Shown here: positions 30,209 to 37,965 of the stretch, one piece after another
Layout: every line of letters begins with the position of its first letter
Numbering within the stretch: the stretch's first letter is position 1
Origin: a virus
DNA length: 38,608 bases
Virus record (IMG/VR): IMGVR_UViG_3300005663_000116
Span: 1 to 38,608 of that record
Strand: one strand, 5' to 3'
Position numbers and translations under genes: made by a program
The notes under the pieces: generated by a model
What the model saw: only the letters and a program-made list of their open reading frames with translations
Databases searched by the model: none
Told to the model about the DNA's origin: nothing

Positions 30209-31432
30209 TTACTCTGGGATGATAGTCAATGCACCTGTCACAGTTGCTGTGGCTTGTGCAATACCCTGCAAGTTAGACATGATTGGGAACCTGGCGATGC
30301 GAATTGTAGTGCTTTCAGTCGCTGATAATTTGGCACTATACCCAAAGTCACCAATTACGTCTGTGTTTATACCGCCCGCTGATCGTGTACCAGTAGTAAC
30401 CACTACTGCTAGTAGCTCAATCACATACCCACTACCCTGCGAGTCTTGAACAGCAACCGCAATAGACGTATCTTGATGCGCCAGAAACTTATTGTATAAC
30501 GCAACCGTCTCAAAGTATACTGAAAAAGTACCAGTTATTTCTACCGTGCCCGTACCAACACTTACGACGCCCAGCGTTCCAACTTGCATCCTTGTCCGCA
30601 ATTTATTAGTCAACGATATCGCTAAACTGATAATTCCTTGCTCACTATAATTCTCCATGAAATTAGGGACGTGATTTGCCCCAGTCATTACTGCTGTAGT
30701 CCCAACTGCGTCATATCCAGTACCCGCTGAAGATGTCAGTGACGTTTCTTCTGAGCCCATAAACCCGAACGTCCCCGTAATAATACCATCAACGGGAATA
30801 TCTAAATTCAACATATTAATGCTCTGGCCAAGAAACAATGAAAGAATATTGGACAAATCCTGGTAGTCTCTTTCAATATTATAAGAAACTAGCGTCGTGC
30901 CATTTATTATCTGACCACCCATCTGTACTGTCACTGGATCACCAACAACCTCAGTGACCATTGTACCATTAACAAAAATAAGTTTAGCAGACGTTGCAGA
31001 CAAGATTTTCTTAAACCCATTATTAGCTGCTGTTGTGAACCCAGATACGAGAACCCACTGATTTGCAGTAAAACTACCAAAGCCACTGGCAGAATCACTC
31101 AATGAATTGTCACTCGATGCTGCGCTCATTGTAATCGCGGCGCTTATTTTAACCTCAGACGACCAACCGGACGACAAAAGAGCGGCCTGAAGAAAATCGT
31201 CATAAGTACCATAGCTCAATTCAAATGCAATATTCCCGCTGGTGCTGACACCAATTCGAGGGATATCACTAATCTGTCGATCAGCTCGCATTTCCTCACT
31301 TATAGTCGTAGCTTTGTCGTGGACAAGTGACTCGTTATTAAGCCTCAGAATCTGAAGATTTGATCCTGTTTCCTGCGCGCCGAAAGTTGACTCTTGAACG
31401 TAACTGACTTGTACTCTATTGGCGTCACCCAT
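30209..31432 (-). CDS. Major tail tube protein
   Basis: The 407-residue protein (MGDANRVQVSYVQESTFGAQ, TSGNIAFELSYGTYDDFLQA, VSYNIERDYQDLSNILSLFL, IPVDGIITGTFGFMG) has the features of siphovirus tail tube proteins of the larger type, with an internal insertion around residues 100-170. The last 20 residues (LQGIAQATATVTGALTIIPE) are a single copy of the repeat found in other virion proteins here. A good RBS (AAAGGAGCAACCTAAATG) and the position before the chaperones agree. It should be one of the most abundant proteins. Confidence 0.85.
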   Translation of the reverse strand: MGDANRVQVSYVQESTFGAQETGSNLQILRLNNESLVHDKATTISEEMRADRQISDIPRIGVSTSGNIAFELSYGTYDDFLQAALLSSGWSSEVKISAAITMSAASSDNSLSDSASGFGSFTANQWVLVSGFTTAANNGFKKILSATSAKLIFVNGTMVTEVVGDPVTVQMGGQIINGTTLVSYNIERDYQDLSNILSLFLGQSINMLNLDIPVDGIITGTFGFMGSEETSLTSSAGTGYDAVGTTAVMTGANHVPNFMENYSEQGIISLAISLTNKLRTRMQVGTLGVVSVGTGTVEITGTFSVYFETVALYNKFLAHQDTSIAVAVQDSQGSGYVIELLAVVVTTGTRSAGGINTDVIGDFGYSAKLSATESTTIRIARFPIMSNLQGIAQATATVTGALTIIPE

Positions 31433-31459
31433 TTAGGTTGCTCCTTTATATTCAATGGT

Positions 31460-31511
31460 GTGTTATCATTGGTGTTGGTATTATCGTTGGTGTTTGTATT
31501 ATCGTTGATAT
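31460..31511 (-). repeat. 18-base imperfect tandem repeat x3
   Basis: Units of the type GTATTATCGTTGGTGTTT occur three times, in the leader of the tail tube gene. The minus strand is A/C-rich. No gene is seen here. Confidence 0.65.
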
Positions 31512-31512
31512 A

Positions 31513-32001
31513 TTACGCTATACCATTAATGAATAGCTGAACTGTTGGGACGAGTGATACAGCACTAACAGACCCCGCCAGATTCTTATTAGTAACAGTT
31601 ATTGCACCCGATACTGTAGACACCGCAGCGACAGTGCCCGATACTCTGTATACATACACCAATATGCCAGACGCGCCACCGACAGCTGCCGCAGCCGCTT
31701 GCAAGTCTTTAGCTATGTTTATGCCACCACTCGCTGACCCAATCGCTGCTGACATGCCGCTGTCTCGTGTAGATAGCATGTCGCCAGATACATTAGCAAC
31801 AGCCGCTACGCTGCCAACGAAATCATGGAGTACTGATATGCCACCCAGCGCGCCCGATACACCAATCGCAGCTGACGCGTCACCAGAAAACCATAAATTC
31901 CCACCATTTTGTAAGTATGTTGATTGCTGTTTGAGTGCTCGCAAAATATCTTGGAGTACGCTGAGTAGCTCTTCGTGGTGTAAATTAACTCTGTCTGGCA
32001 T
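31513..32001 (-). CDS. Repeat protein made mostly of the 20-residue module
   Basis: After an N-terminal helix (NLHHEELLSVLQDILRALKQ) the 162-residue protein is almost entirely repeats of about 20 residues (FVGSVAAVANVSGDMLSTRD, VSGTVAAVSTVSGAITVTNK, NLAGSVSAVS...). It sits between tail terminator and tail tube, so it may be a decoration or fibre-like protein of the tail or neck. The AAAGG Shine-Dalgarno is about 12 bases from the ATG, which is long. Confidence 0.65.
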   Translation of the reverse strand: MPDRVNLHHEELLSVLQDILRALKQQSTYLQNGGNLWFSGDASAAIGVSGALGGISVLHDFVGSVAAVANVSGDMLSTRDSGMSAAIGSASGGINIAKDLQAAAAAVGGASGILVYVYRVSGTVAAVSTVSGAITVTNKNLAGSVSAVSLVPTVQLFINGIA

Positions 32002-32091
32002 GTGCCTGTACTACCTTTCTTTTGGTGTTCGTCAAGTTGCTTAATTAACGTTTATCTTGTTGCCTGTCTTGGTGCTTATCGCCAGTGCTGA

Positions 32092-32556
32092 TTAGCTGGT
32101 AAAATCGTATTGAAACGGTATTGTAACGTCTACTTGATATTGGTCGCCACCACCTGCGTTGGCTGCTTGATTACTATTGATCTGACGACCACTGCGGTTA
32201 TTGCTTATGTTGTCACTCGTCCTGCCGCGTTTAGAAATCATCGCGGTTCGGAATAAAACGTCAGTAATTTTCGTGTTGCTAAACTGAGCTTCAATAAGAT
32301 CAGATATTGCGAGAACTTGATAAATGCCTTTACCTATATTATCGGTAATCGTAACACGCAACACTCCTGTTGTTCTGTATTTGCTTGTAGCAAAATCACG
32401 AGACTCCGTTGTGTCAAACTCTACAGATACTTCAAGCCAAACATCGTCCGTAGGCGTGTCTCGCGGATCATTGTCGTAGCGAACTACGTAGCTGTTCGTA
32501 TTAGCGAAGTCTTGAAACGCTGTTGTTATTGTGTTTGTTAGCGTTGCGTATCCCAT
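32092..32556 (-). CDS. Tail terminator protein (DUF4128-like)
   Basis: The 154-residue protein (MGYATLTNTITTAFQDFANT, NSYVVRYDNDPRDTPTDDVW, then EVSVEF and TGVLRVTITDNIGKG) has the N-terminal helix and strand pattern of the gpU-like tail terminators that cap the tube and bind the connector. A paralogous domain forms the C-terminus of the 16830-18590 protein. The ATG lies 1 base after the stop of the homing endonuclease and has no clear Shine-Dalgarno; an in-frame TTG (32565) inside that gene is the alternative. Translation probably depends on ribosomes finishing the endonuclease. Confidence 0.75.
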   Translation of the reverse strand: MGYATLTNTITTAFQDFANTNSYVVRYDNDPRDTPTDDVWLEVSVEFDTTESRDFATSKYRTTGVLRVTITDNIGKGIYQVLAISDLIEAQFSNTKITDVLFRTAMISKRGRTSDNISNNRSGRQINSNQAANAGGGDQYQVDVTIPFQYDFTS

Positions 32557-32557
32557 C

Positions 32558-33400
32558 TTATACAATCAAATCCGGTAGCGAGTCTGTGTCTATTCCTTCT
32601 TGTTCCAATTTTGCAATTAGCCTGTCAAGTTTATTCTTCACTCGCCTATACTGCGTCACTGGGCTTCTTGCTGACTCGCTCATTTTCTTTTTAGTTTCAT
32701 CAGATAGTTTCCACCTGTGTCCTTGGGCGTTCTGATTGCCCTTGCGGGCTTCTGACATATTCTTTTTGCCTTCGTCGCTGACAGTCCAGTGCTTGCCCGT
32801 CATTGTCTTGCTTTGTTTTGCTTTCTGCTCTTCTGATTTCGGTTTGCCTTTGTTGCCACAACCCGACTTGTTGCCCATGTTTGCGTCACTTATTCTTTTC
32901 TTAGTTTCGTCTGTGTGTTTGAGCCCTTTGGCGTTTTGATTTCCTTTGCGTGCCTCTGCCATGTTCTTTCTGCCTTCAGCACTAACAATCCACCCGTGCC
33001 GTTTATGGCCGAGCATTTTCTTGCTATGCTCTGGACGCTTCCGCCCTCGAAGACAATCACCTATCTTCTTCCTGTGTTCATCTGAGAATGTCTTGCCTAA
33101 CCAATAATTCATGCCTTCTCCACCAGGTGCTAAGTTATACCCGTTTGGTGGCATAGAATTGCAGCAACTAATTTCTCCTACTTCTAACTTACTGGCCTCG
33201 TCTCGCGAGTTGCAAGTGTGCAGAACTAATATCTCCCAGTCATCGTACTTTTGAAGTGCATAATAAACTGCACTCTTAAACTTGCCCTGCAAGTGCTGCC
33301 GCATCCTACGATCCAAGTCACTTGTTTGCCCAATGTAGCACTTGCCGGATTCTGGAAAATACACTTTGTAGACAACTACAATTTCATCCTTTTCGTACAT
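32558..33400 (-). CDS. GIY-YIG homing endonuclease with NUMOD3 repeats
   Basis: The N-terminal GIY-YIG domain (VVYKVYFPESGKCYIGQT, LDRRMRQHL, LEVGEISCCNSMPPNGYNL) is closely related to the 26151 copy. The C-terminal ~170 residues hold many NUMOD3-like units (GKTFSDEHRKKIGDCLRG, GLKHTDETKKRISDANMG, GKPKSEEQKAKQSKTMTG). The ATG is preceded by CAGGTATTTGACATG inside the 3' end of the gp10-like gene. It ends SLPDLIV, similar to the C-terminal peptide of three other proteins. It is inserted between head-tail joining genes. Confidence 0.88.
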   Translation of the reverse strand: MYEKDEIVVVYKVYFPESGKCYIGQTSDLDRRMRQHLQGKFKSAVYYALQKYDDWEILVLHTCNSRDEASKLEVGEISCCNSMPPNGYNLAPGGEGMNYWLGKTFSDEHRKKIGDCLRGRKRPEHSKKMLGHKRHGWIVSAEGRKNMAEARKGNQNAKGLKHTDETKKRISDANMGNKSGCGNKGKPKSEEQKAKQSKTMTGKHWTVSDEGKKNMSEARKGNQNAQGHRWKLSDETKKKMSESARSPVTQYRRVKNKLDRLIAKLEQEGIDTDSLPDLIV

Positions 33401-33401
33401 G

Positions 33402-33800
33402 TCAAATACCTGAAATCCACATTGCAAGTTCTGTTAACGAAATTTCTACCATGCCTTCTGGATGCTGTGGGCTTCGTTTATCGTGTTCTAGGTAACTTAT
33501 ATAGGATAAATTATTCGAGATGTGTACAAGAGAGAACGGCGGAATGTCACTGATCTTTGCGATTTCTTTTAGAATCGTGCCGTCGCCTGACTTGTCAACT
33601 ACTTCTAAAGTCCCCTGCGCCGGGCCACCAAGTTCAATTTGCCAGTTGCCCCTCGCTCTGCCTGTATCAACAGGCGTACGCAAGACGATACGCTTAAATA
33701 ATTCTGCAATAACACGTTGATGAAACTTTTTGAGGTCACTTTTTATTTTCATCTCGGCGGCGGTGAGTTCCGCGTTGAATTTTGCTAAGTTTGTTGGCAT
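33402..33800 (-). CDS. HK97 gp10-like tail completion protein
   Basis: The sequence has the family signature IVLRTPVDTGRARGNWQIEL near residues 38-57, and ends with a Tyr-rich segment (NNLSYISYLEHDKRSPQHPE) also typical. Such proteins join the tail end to the head connector. ATG at 33800 (MPTNLAKFN) or GTG at 33809 may be the start; neither has a strong Shine-Dalgarno. The length of about 132 residues fits the family. Confidence 0.85.
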   Translation of the reverse strand: MPTNLAKFNAELTAAEMKIKSDLKKFHQRVIAELFKRIVLRTPVDTGRARGNWQIELGGPAQGTLEVVDKSGDGTILKEIAKISDIPPFSLVHISNNLSYISYLEHDKRSPQHPEGMVEISLTELAMWISGI

Positions 33801-33816
33801 TGTTGTCACTTGCTAA

Positions 33817-34179
33817 TTAGGAACCTGTTTCAATATCACACTCATATGCAATGATGCCTGTATTGTCACCGATGGGCGTAAAGCCAATGACTGACCATTC
33901 ATCGCCACGAATAATCATAACTAGTCCAGCCGCAACTGTAAATTGCAAATCAAGATTGGCGAATATTGTTTTGCCCTTGCCTGACGTTATAAGCTCGTCG
34001 GTCTTGAACCCGGAGCGATTGCGATATGGTGCTGCAGCTTTAATAGTATAATCAACAGCAGTGCCCAACGTTGTTTTGTTAGTATCTGAGTCGAATGTCG
34101 AAGATGGGAACGTACGCACAGTCACGTCGATACCTTTTCGTGTTAAAATCGCGTTTACTGATGTTGGTGTTAGTGCCAT
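33817..34179 (-). CDS. Head-tail stopper-like connector protein
   Basis: The 120-residue protein (VTVRTFPSSTFDSDTNKTTL, then YRNRSGFKTDELITSGKGKT, FTVAAGLVMIIRGDEWSVIG) is a small beta-rich protein in the position of the head closure or stopper protein, directly upstream of the gp10-like gene. Sequence resemblance is moderate; position is the main argument. The RBS is CAGGCTAAACAATG. Confidence 0.65.
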   Translation of the reverse strand: MALTPTSVNAILTRKGIDVTVRTFPSSTFDSDTNKTTLGTAVDYTIKAAAPYRNRSGFKTDELITSGKGKTIFANLDLQFTVAAGLVMIIRGDEWSVIGFTPIGDNTGIIAYECDIETGS

Positions 34180-34199
34180 TGTTTAGCCTGCGTTGCGTA

Positions 34200-34418
34200 T
34201 TAGTTAGTGGGTGACGAGATAATCGACGATATCGCGATGATTAAACTAATAACGCCTGTGAGACCTGTTCCGATGAACAGCAAAGCGACAGCCCAGAAAT
34301 GTTTGTAGAAATTCTTTTGATTGTCTTCGATTGTTCGCAGCTTTTCGACGACGATTATCAAAATATCGTGGTCTTCGAGTTCGTTGAGTTCTGGGAAGCT
34401 GGGTAGTTCGTCGCTCAT
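34200..34418 (-). CDS. Holin-like membrane protein with coiled coil (72 aa)
   Basis: An acidic amphipathic N-terminal helix (ELPSFPELNELEDHDILIIV VEKLRTIEDNQKNF) precedes a C-terminal hydrophobic segment (FWAVALLFIGTGLTGVISLI) ending at the C-terminus. The layout resembles XhlA-type holin-associated proteins, but small single-pass proteins of other roles look similar, and no endolysin is visible nearby. AAGGATGCCCATG favours the second of two ATGs. Confidence 0.5.
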   Translation of the reverse strand: MSDELPSFPELNELEDHDILIIVVEKLRTIEDNQKNFYKHFWAVALLFIGTGLTGVISLIIAISSIISSPTN

Positions 34419-34463
34419 GGGCATCCTTGTGTGTAGTGCTGTTATGCGGCTTGTTTCGTGTTG

Positions 34464-35549
34464 CTAAATGATTAGGTCATTAAAGTCGTCGGTCGTGAGT
34501 TGCTCGGCTTCAGCTGCAAGTTGCAGTGACTTGTCGTCAACTATTCTTTGCCATTTGCTGGCGTCTTGTTTTCCTTCGTTGTACGTTGCAATGCTACGCT
34601 GCTGCCGAAGCTCGTTACTCGGGCAACGTTTGTACATAAACTCTTCAAACGACATATTCTTAAATATGCCCGGCTGATTGGCCCACGCACCTAAGTCAGT
34701 ATAGAAGCCGGACTCATCCGAGTCCCAACAAGAAATATCCCGCATCAAGTATGGCAGAACTTGGTTTGCTTTGCACCAGTTCACCCTGTAGCAAACGCTA
34801 TTGACTATGTCCATCTCGGGGTGGCAATAGATAAAGAACTTGCACGCCCAGTTTGACGTGCTGTGCTTTTTAAGAATCCCAAGTTTATTTACTATTATAT
34901 CCTCATCAGAAACGTTGTCAAATGCAAAGATGTACGACCCAATATAATCAGCTTGTGACAATAACCTAGCATTCTCATCAGTTACAAGCCGGATATCTAG
35001 GCCCTGATTAAACTGAAACCTAATCTTGTGCGCCACAAGTCTTTGTAAAATCTCGTCTGCTTGTGGGTGGCATAAGAAGTTATTATCCAAAAACTTTACT
35101 TGCTTGTGCTGTACGATCTTCTCTACAGACTCATCGAGGTGTATGTTTCCCTCTTTCTGTCTAACGATACAAAATTCACAGTTGCGAAAACAACCGCGGG
35201 TCAAAAACCCATACGACGTATCCGCGTTTGGATAGATTGAATAATCCGATTTCCACGCGATGACTTCGTCAGGGAGCTTCTTAGTTATCGAGTACGCAGA
35301 CCCACCATATTCTATGCAGTTGCAATTGGTTACTTTAAGGTGGTTTGGTGTCGAAAAGAATATAGCTGATACGAACACTTTATCATATCCTACTGCGTTA
35401 ACTACTACGTCTTTGCGTTTGTGCGGATAGTAGGAAATATTGCACTTAACAATATCAACTTGCTTGTAGTACGCAGCCAGCTTCATCAACGCGATGTTCG
35501 GGATTGTTGAGTCTGCATCGACTAATAGGATTTTATTTTGACTCTGCAT
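34464..35549 (-). CDS. Radical SAM enzyme ending DDFNDLII
   Basis: The 361-residue protein has the cluster motif GCFRNCEFCIVRQKEG (CxxxCxxC) around residue 122, for a [4Fe-4S] cluster and S-adenosylmethionine. It is preceded by a Rossmann-like N-terminal region (KILLVDADSTIPNIALMKLA) like that of B12-binding-domain radical SAM proteins, then KVKFLDNNFLCHPQADEILQ and RFQFNQGLDIRLVTDENARL of the barrel. The substrate is unknown. It lies among head-tail joining genes. The ATG at 35549 has no clear Shine-Dalgarno. The C-terminal peptide matches the proteins at 7117 and 36177. Confidence 0.82.
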   Translation of the reverse strand: MQSQNKILLVDADSTIPNIALMKLAAYYKQVDIVKCNISYYPHKRKDVVVNAVGYDKVFVSAIFFSTPNHLKVTNCNCIEYGGSAYSITKKLPDEVIAWKSDYSIYPNADTSYGFLTRGCFRNCEFCIVRQKEGNIHLDESVEKIVQHKQVKFLDNNFLCHPQADEILQRLVAHKIRFQFNQGLDIRLVTDENARLLSQADYIGSYIFAFDNVSDEDIIVNKLGILKKHSTSNWACKFFIYCHPEMDIVNSVCYRVNWCKANQVLPYLMRDISCWDSDESGFYTDLGAWANQPGIFKNMSFEEFMYKRCPSNELRQQRSIATYNEGKQDASKWQRIVDDKSLQLAAEAEQLTTDDFNDLII

Positions 35550-35583
35550 TGCGTTTGCTGCTTTGTGCTGTTTCGTGTGTCGT

Positions 35584-36123
35584 TTAAGCCCGTTCGACTT
35601 CAACAGTAAGCGGCTCGGAACCGTCTGCATCGCCGATGACAAACGGAGCGACAAGCAAATCAACGACGGTATACGTTTTGTCGGGTGACTCACCGTGAAC
35701 GTACTCGCGTTTCTCAGTGATCGGCCCGATTGTGTCTTCTGTCTTCTTAACCTGTGCTTCATTCTGCTGGTCACTGACTAGCGTGTCGCCGTCAACGTCT
35801 TGCAACGCCAGATACGCACACGCTTCAAGCACTCGTTGCGGAATCGTATCACTTGCAATTAATAACTCGTCTTCGTCATACGTTTGAACACGGGGCCATT
35901 GTAACGCCTGAGTTGATACTGTTTTATATCCTTCCCAGATATAATTATAATTCAAGTATCTCGTCGCTTGACGAAGAGCATTCTCTTTTACTGCTGTTGT
36001 TGCGCCAGACCATGACGACGGATCGTCATAATTTTCAGTGATCTGGTCAGCATCCGCGACAGACATTAGGGAGTTGGCAGTGCTTAATCCTGTCCCGTCT
36101 TCTACTATAAATGTTGTTGCCAT
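35584..36123 (-). CDS. Head-tail adaptor (DnaT-like ssDNA-binding family)
   Basis: The start MATTFIVEDGTGLSTANSLM SVADADQI, then KENALRQATRYLNYNYIWEG and ALQWPR, matches phage adaptor proteins often named DnaT-like ssDNA-binding protein. They form the first connector ring under the portal. The length of 179 residues is normal. AGGGAGTAGAAATG is a good RBS; a 7-base tandem repeat lies just upstream. Confidence 0.82.
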   Translation of the reverse strand: MATTFIVEDGTGLSTANSLMSVADADQITENYDDPSSWSGATTAVKENALRQATRYLNYNYIWEGYKTVSTQALQWPRVQTYDEDELLIASDTIPQRVLEACAYLALQDVDGDTLVSDQQNEAQVKKTEDTIGPITEKREYVHGESPDKTYTVVDLLVAPFVIGDADGSEPLTVEVERA

Positions 36124-36143
36124 TTCTACTCCCTATACTCGTT

Positions 36144-36178
36144 ATGTGCTATGTGCTATGTGCTATGTGCTATGTACT
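36144..36178 (-). repeat. 7-base tandem repeat (ATGTGCT) x5
   Basis: Five units, the last ATGTACT, overlap the stop codon of the 36177 gene and fill the leader of the adaptor gene. Confidence 0.75.
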
Positions 36179-36461
36179 ATATGATGATGTCGTTTAAGCT
36201 TTGATTGCCGTCTGTGGATTTGTCTTTAACTTCAGCAGCATTCGCTTCATGTATCGCATTAATATCTGAATCTGCTGTTGCTTCTCTGTCTATCAGCAAC
36301 TGCTTGTCTTCAGTTTTAGTCTGCTCGCCACCGGACGTTTTTCCCACGTTGCTGGCGAGTTTCCATCCTCGATTTGTATAGAATATAACTTCATCAGCAT
36401 TGACTTTTACAATCTTACCGTCGTTAGGTCTAACTACTGCTACTGTTGCTATCCACACCAT
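36177..36461 (-). CDS. Small head-region protein (94 aa) ending SLNDIII
   Basis: The start MVWIATVAVVRPNDGKIVKV follows AAGGAGACAGACATG; the longer frame upstream is only the tandem repeat read as NNKQQTT units. The N-terminal half (IVKVNADEVIFYTNRGWKLA) is a small beta unit, the rest is charged and probably disordered, and the C-terminus (NQSLNDIII) resembles that of the radical SAM and 7117 proteins. Its position between coat and adaptor genes suggests a capsid accessory or decoration protein. Confidence 0.65.
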   Translation of the reverse strand: MVWIATVAVVRPNDGKIVKVNADEVIFYTNRGWKLASNVGKTSGGEQTKTEDKQLLIDREATADSDINAIHEANAAEVKDKSTDGNQSLNDIII

Positions 36462-36472
36462 GTCTGTCTCCT

Positions 36473-36546
36473 TGTTTGTTGTTGTTTGTTGTTTGTTGTT
36501 TGTTGTTTGTTGTTTGTTGTTTGTTGTTTGTTGTTTGTTGTTTGCT
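36473..36546 (-). repeat. 7-base tandem repeat (GTTTGTT), about 9-10 units
   Basis: Nearly perfect units run directly upstream of the AAGGAG of the 36177 gene. The minus strand reads AACAAAC repeats, free of G and T, so the mRNA leader should be unstructured. Confidence 0.8.
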
Positions 36547-36562
36547 AATACACATTTATTGT

Positions 36563-36604
36563 CAAAAGAAAAATAAACTGGCAGAGAGTTGCCCCTCTGC
36601 CAGT
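36563..36604 (-). terminator. Rho-independent terminator after the major capsid gene
   Basis: On the minus strand ACTGGCAGAG and CTCTGCCAGT form a 10-bp stem with an 8-base loop, followed by TTTATTTTTCTTTTG. This is a classical intrinsic terminator about 150 bases after the coat protein stop, likely reducing transcription into the connector genes. Confidence 0.82.
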
Positions 36605-36756
36605 CCGAGGAGATGATAACGAACATCTTTCAATGCTCGTCACCTGGCGGCGATGCCTAATCAAATGTTGCTGTCGCATTAATACGTTTAACGTACTCAG
36701 TGCAATTATCGCCATTGCTACGATTTATTACGTGTTGTTGCACCGCTATGCTGCGG
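36605..36756 (-). other. Intergenic segment between major capsid gene and terminator
   Basis: No convincing gene. A 56-codon frame starting near 36713 reads through the terminator and has no RBS. A TTGCAC...TTAATG pair at 17-base spacing on the minus strand is too weak to call a promoter. Confidence 0.35.
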
Positions 36757-37965
36757 TTATATAGCACCTGCAATTCTCACAGCAAATTCAGGACGCACAA
36801 GCGTACAACCATATAGAATATCAAAGGACCAAGTCGTCTGGTAATGTTGCGGTGTAACAATCAGTCGCAAAGTGATGCCAGAAACCGGATCAGTCGCTGA
36901 GAATACCTGACGACCTTCGATATCCATTTCCATAACTCTCATCACGAGCGCAATTGCGTCTCTGTGGAATACCAGGTTGACAGTATGCGAATTCTTGACA
37001 GTTACAACCTCTTCGCCAGACACCGCAACCTTCAACGCCGGAACAATAGATACCTGCGTATCATTCGATGCGTGAAGTGTATAGGGCGCACCGGAACCTG
37101 TAACACAGTACGTCTGAGTATCTCCAGCGATTGTGAAAATATCGCCAGCGACGAGCGTTCCTGCACCTGCGTCTAGAATACTAATTGCAGTCACACCTAC
37201 TGCATCTGACTCGCGGCAAGTGACGTCTCCAACCGATGCTTCATAACTCGTACCAACAGTGTGCGTCGGAATGTCGTCATCAGCAAACCAGTCAATGCCA
37301 AACTTCCGGCCAACTTCGCCTGTAATCTTAACGTCAGACGAGCCTATCTTTTCAGCATCACTAATCTCAGCGAGGTCAAGCATTGCAGCTTCGGCATTGA
37401 AACTTAGAACACCTCTTCGATCTGTGCGCGGGCAAAGCTGTTCGTTCAAGACTTTCTTTGCGCCTGTTGCAGCACTTACGCCCGACGTGTCGGTTGTACC
37501 CGTTGCAAACGGATCAACAATTACGCCCGTGCCAGCAGACGGATTCGAAATAAACCCATAAATGCCACTCGTCGTGGTAGTAAACTTACCCCAGATAAAC
37601 TGGTTCAGCCTATTTGCAAGACCCTTGATAGACTCTTCCATCTGACTCGGAAGGAAATTATCCTTGAACTCGATCTCGGTTTTCTCTTTGTCCGTGAGAC
37701 CAATAGGCGCGCTGTGACGATGCTGATCGACGGGCAATATGACGCTCGTTGGGGTTACGTCTGTTGGTGCCAGCAAAACGTTGCTGGGTGCGACATCTTG
37801 GTCTGCCACGGCGACGGGAATCGGAATCTCGATCTGCGTGCCTTTCTTAACAGCGTCCGCGCTGTAGTCCCCGTTTACCAGCCGGGGCATAATCACCCGC
37901 TGCCGCAACACGCTCAGCGCGCGAGCCAGAATTTTTGGGATTAAAACTGTGTTTGTGTTTGCCAT
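36757..37965 (-). CDS. Major capsid protein, P22 coat (gene 5) type
   Basis: The 402-residue protein begins MANTNTVLIPKILARALSVL RQRVIMPRLVNGDYS and continues KKGTQIEIPIPVAVADQDVA, then HRHSAPIGLTDKEKTEI and FLPSQMEESIKGLANRLNQF. This is the N-terminal pattern of the P22-like coat proteins (HK97 fold with an inserted I-domain, here perhaps residues ~225-320). AAAGGACATCCAAATG is a strong RBS. It follows the scaffold-like gene. Confidence 0.88.
   Translation of the reverse strand: MANTNTVLIPKILARALSVLRQRVIMPRLVNGDYSADAVKKGTQIEIPIPVAVADQDVAPSNVLLAPTDVTPTSVILPVDQHRHSAPIGLTDKEKTEIEFKDNFLPSQMEESIKGLANRLNQFIWGKFTTTTSGIYGFISNPSAGTGVIVDPFATGTTDTSGVSAATGAKKVLNEQLCPRTDRRGVLSFNAEAAMLDLAEISDAEKIGSSDVKITGEVGRKFGIDWFADDDIPTHTVGTSYEASVGDVTCRESDAVGVTAISILDAGAGTLVAGDIFTIAGDTQTYCVTGSGAPYTLHASNDTQVSIVPALKVAVSGEEVVTVKNSHTVNLVFHRDAIALVMRVMEMDIEGRQVFSATDPVSGITLRLIVTPQHYQTTWSFDILYGCTLVRPEFAVRIAGAI

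Noticed and set aside
36462-36626. Extended start of the 36177 gene with NNKQQTT repeats
   Set aside because: The repeat lies upstream of a good AAGGAG and ATG, and the frame also crosses the terminator.
36540-36713. Small gene of 56 codons after the coat gene (MAIIALSTLNVLM...)
   Set aside because: It has no RBS and reads through the intrinsic terminator.
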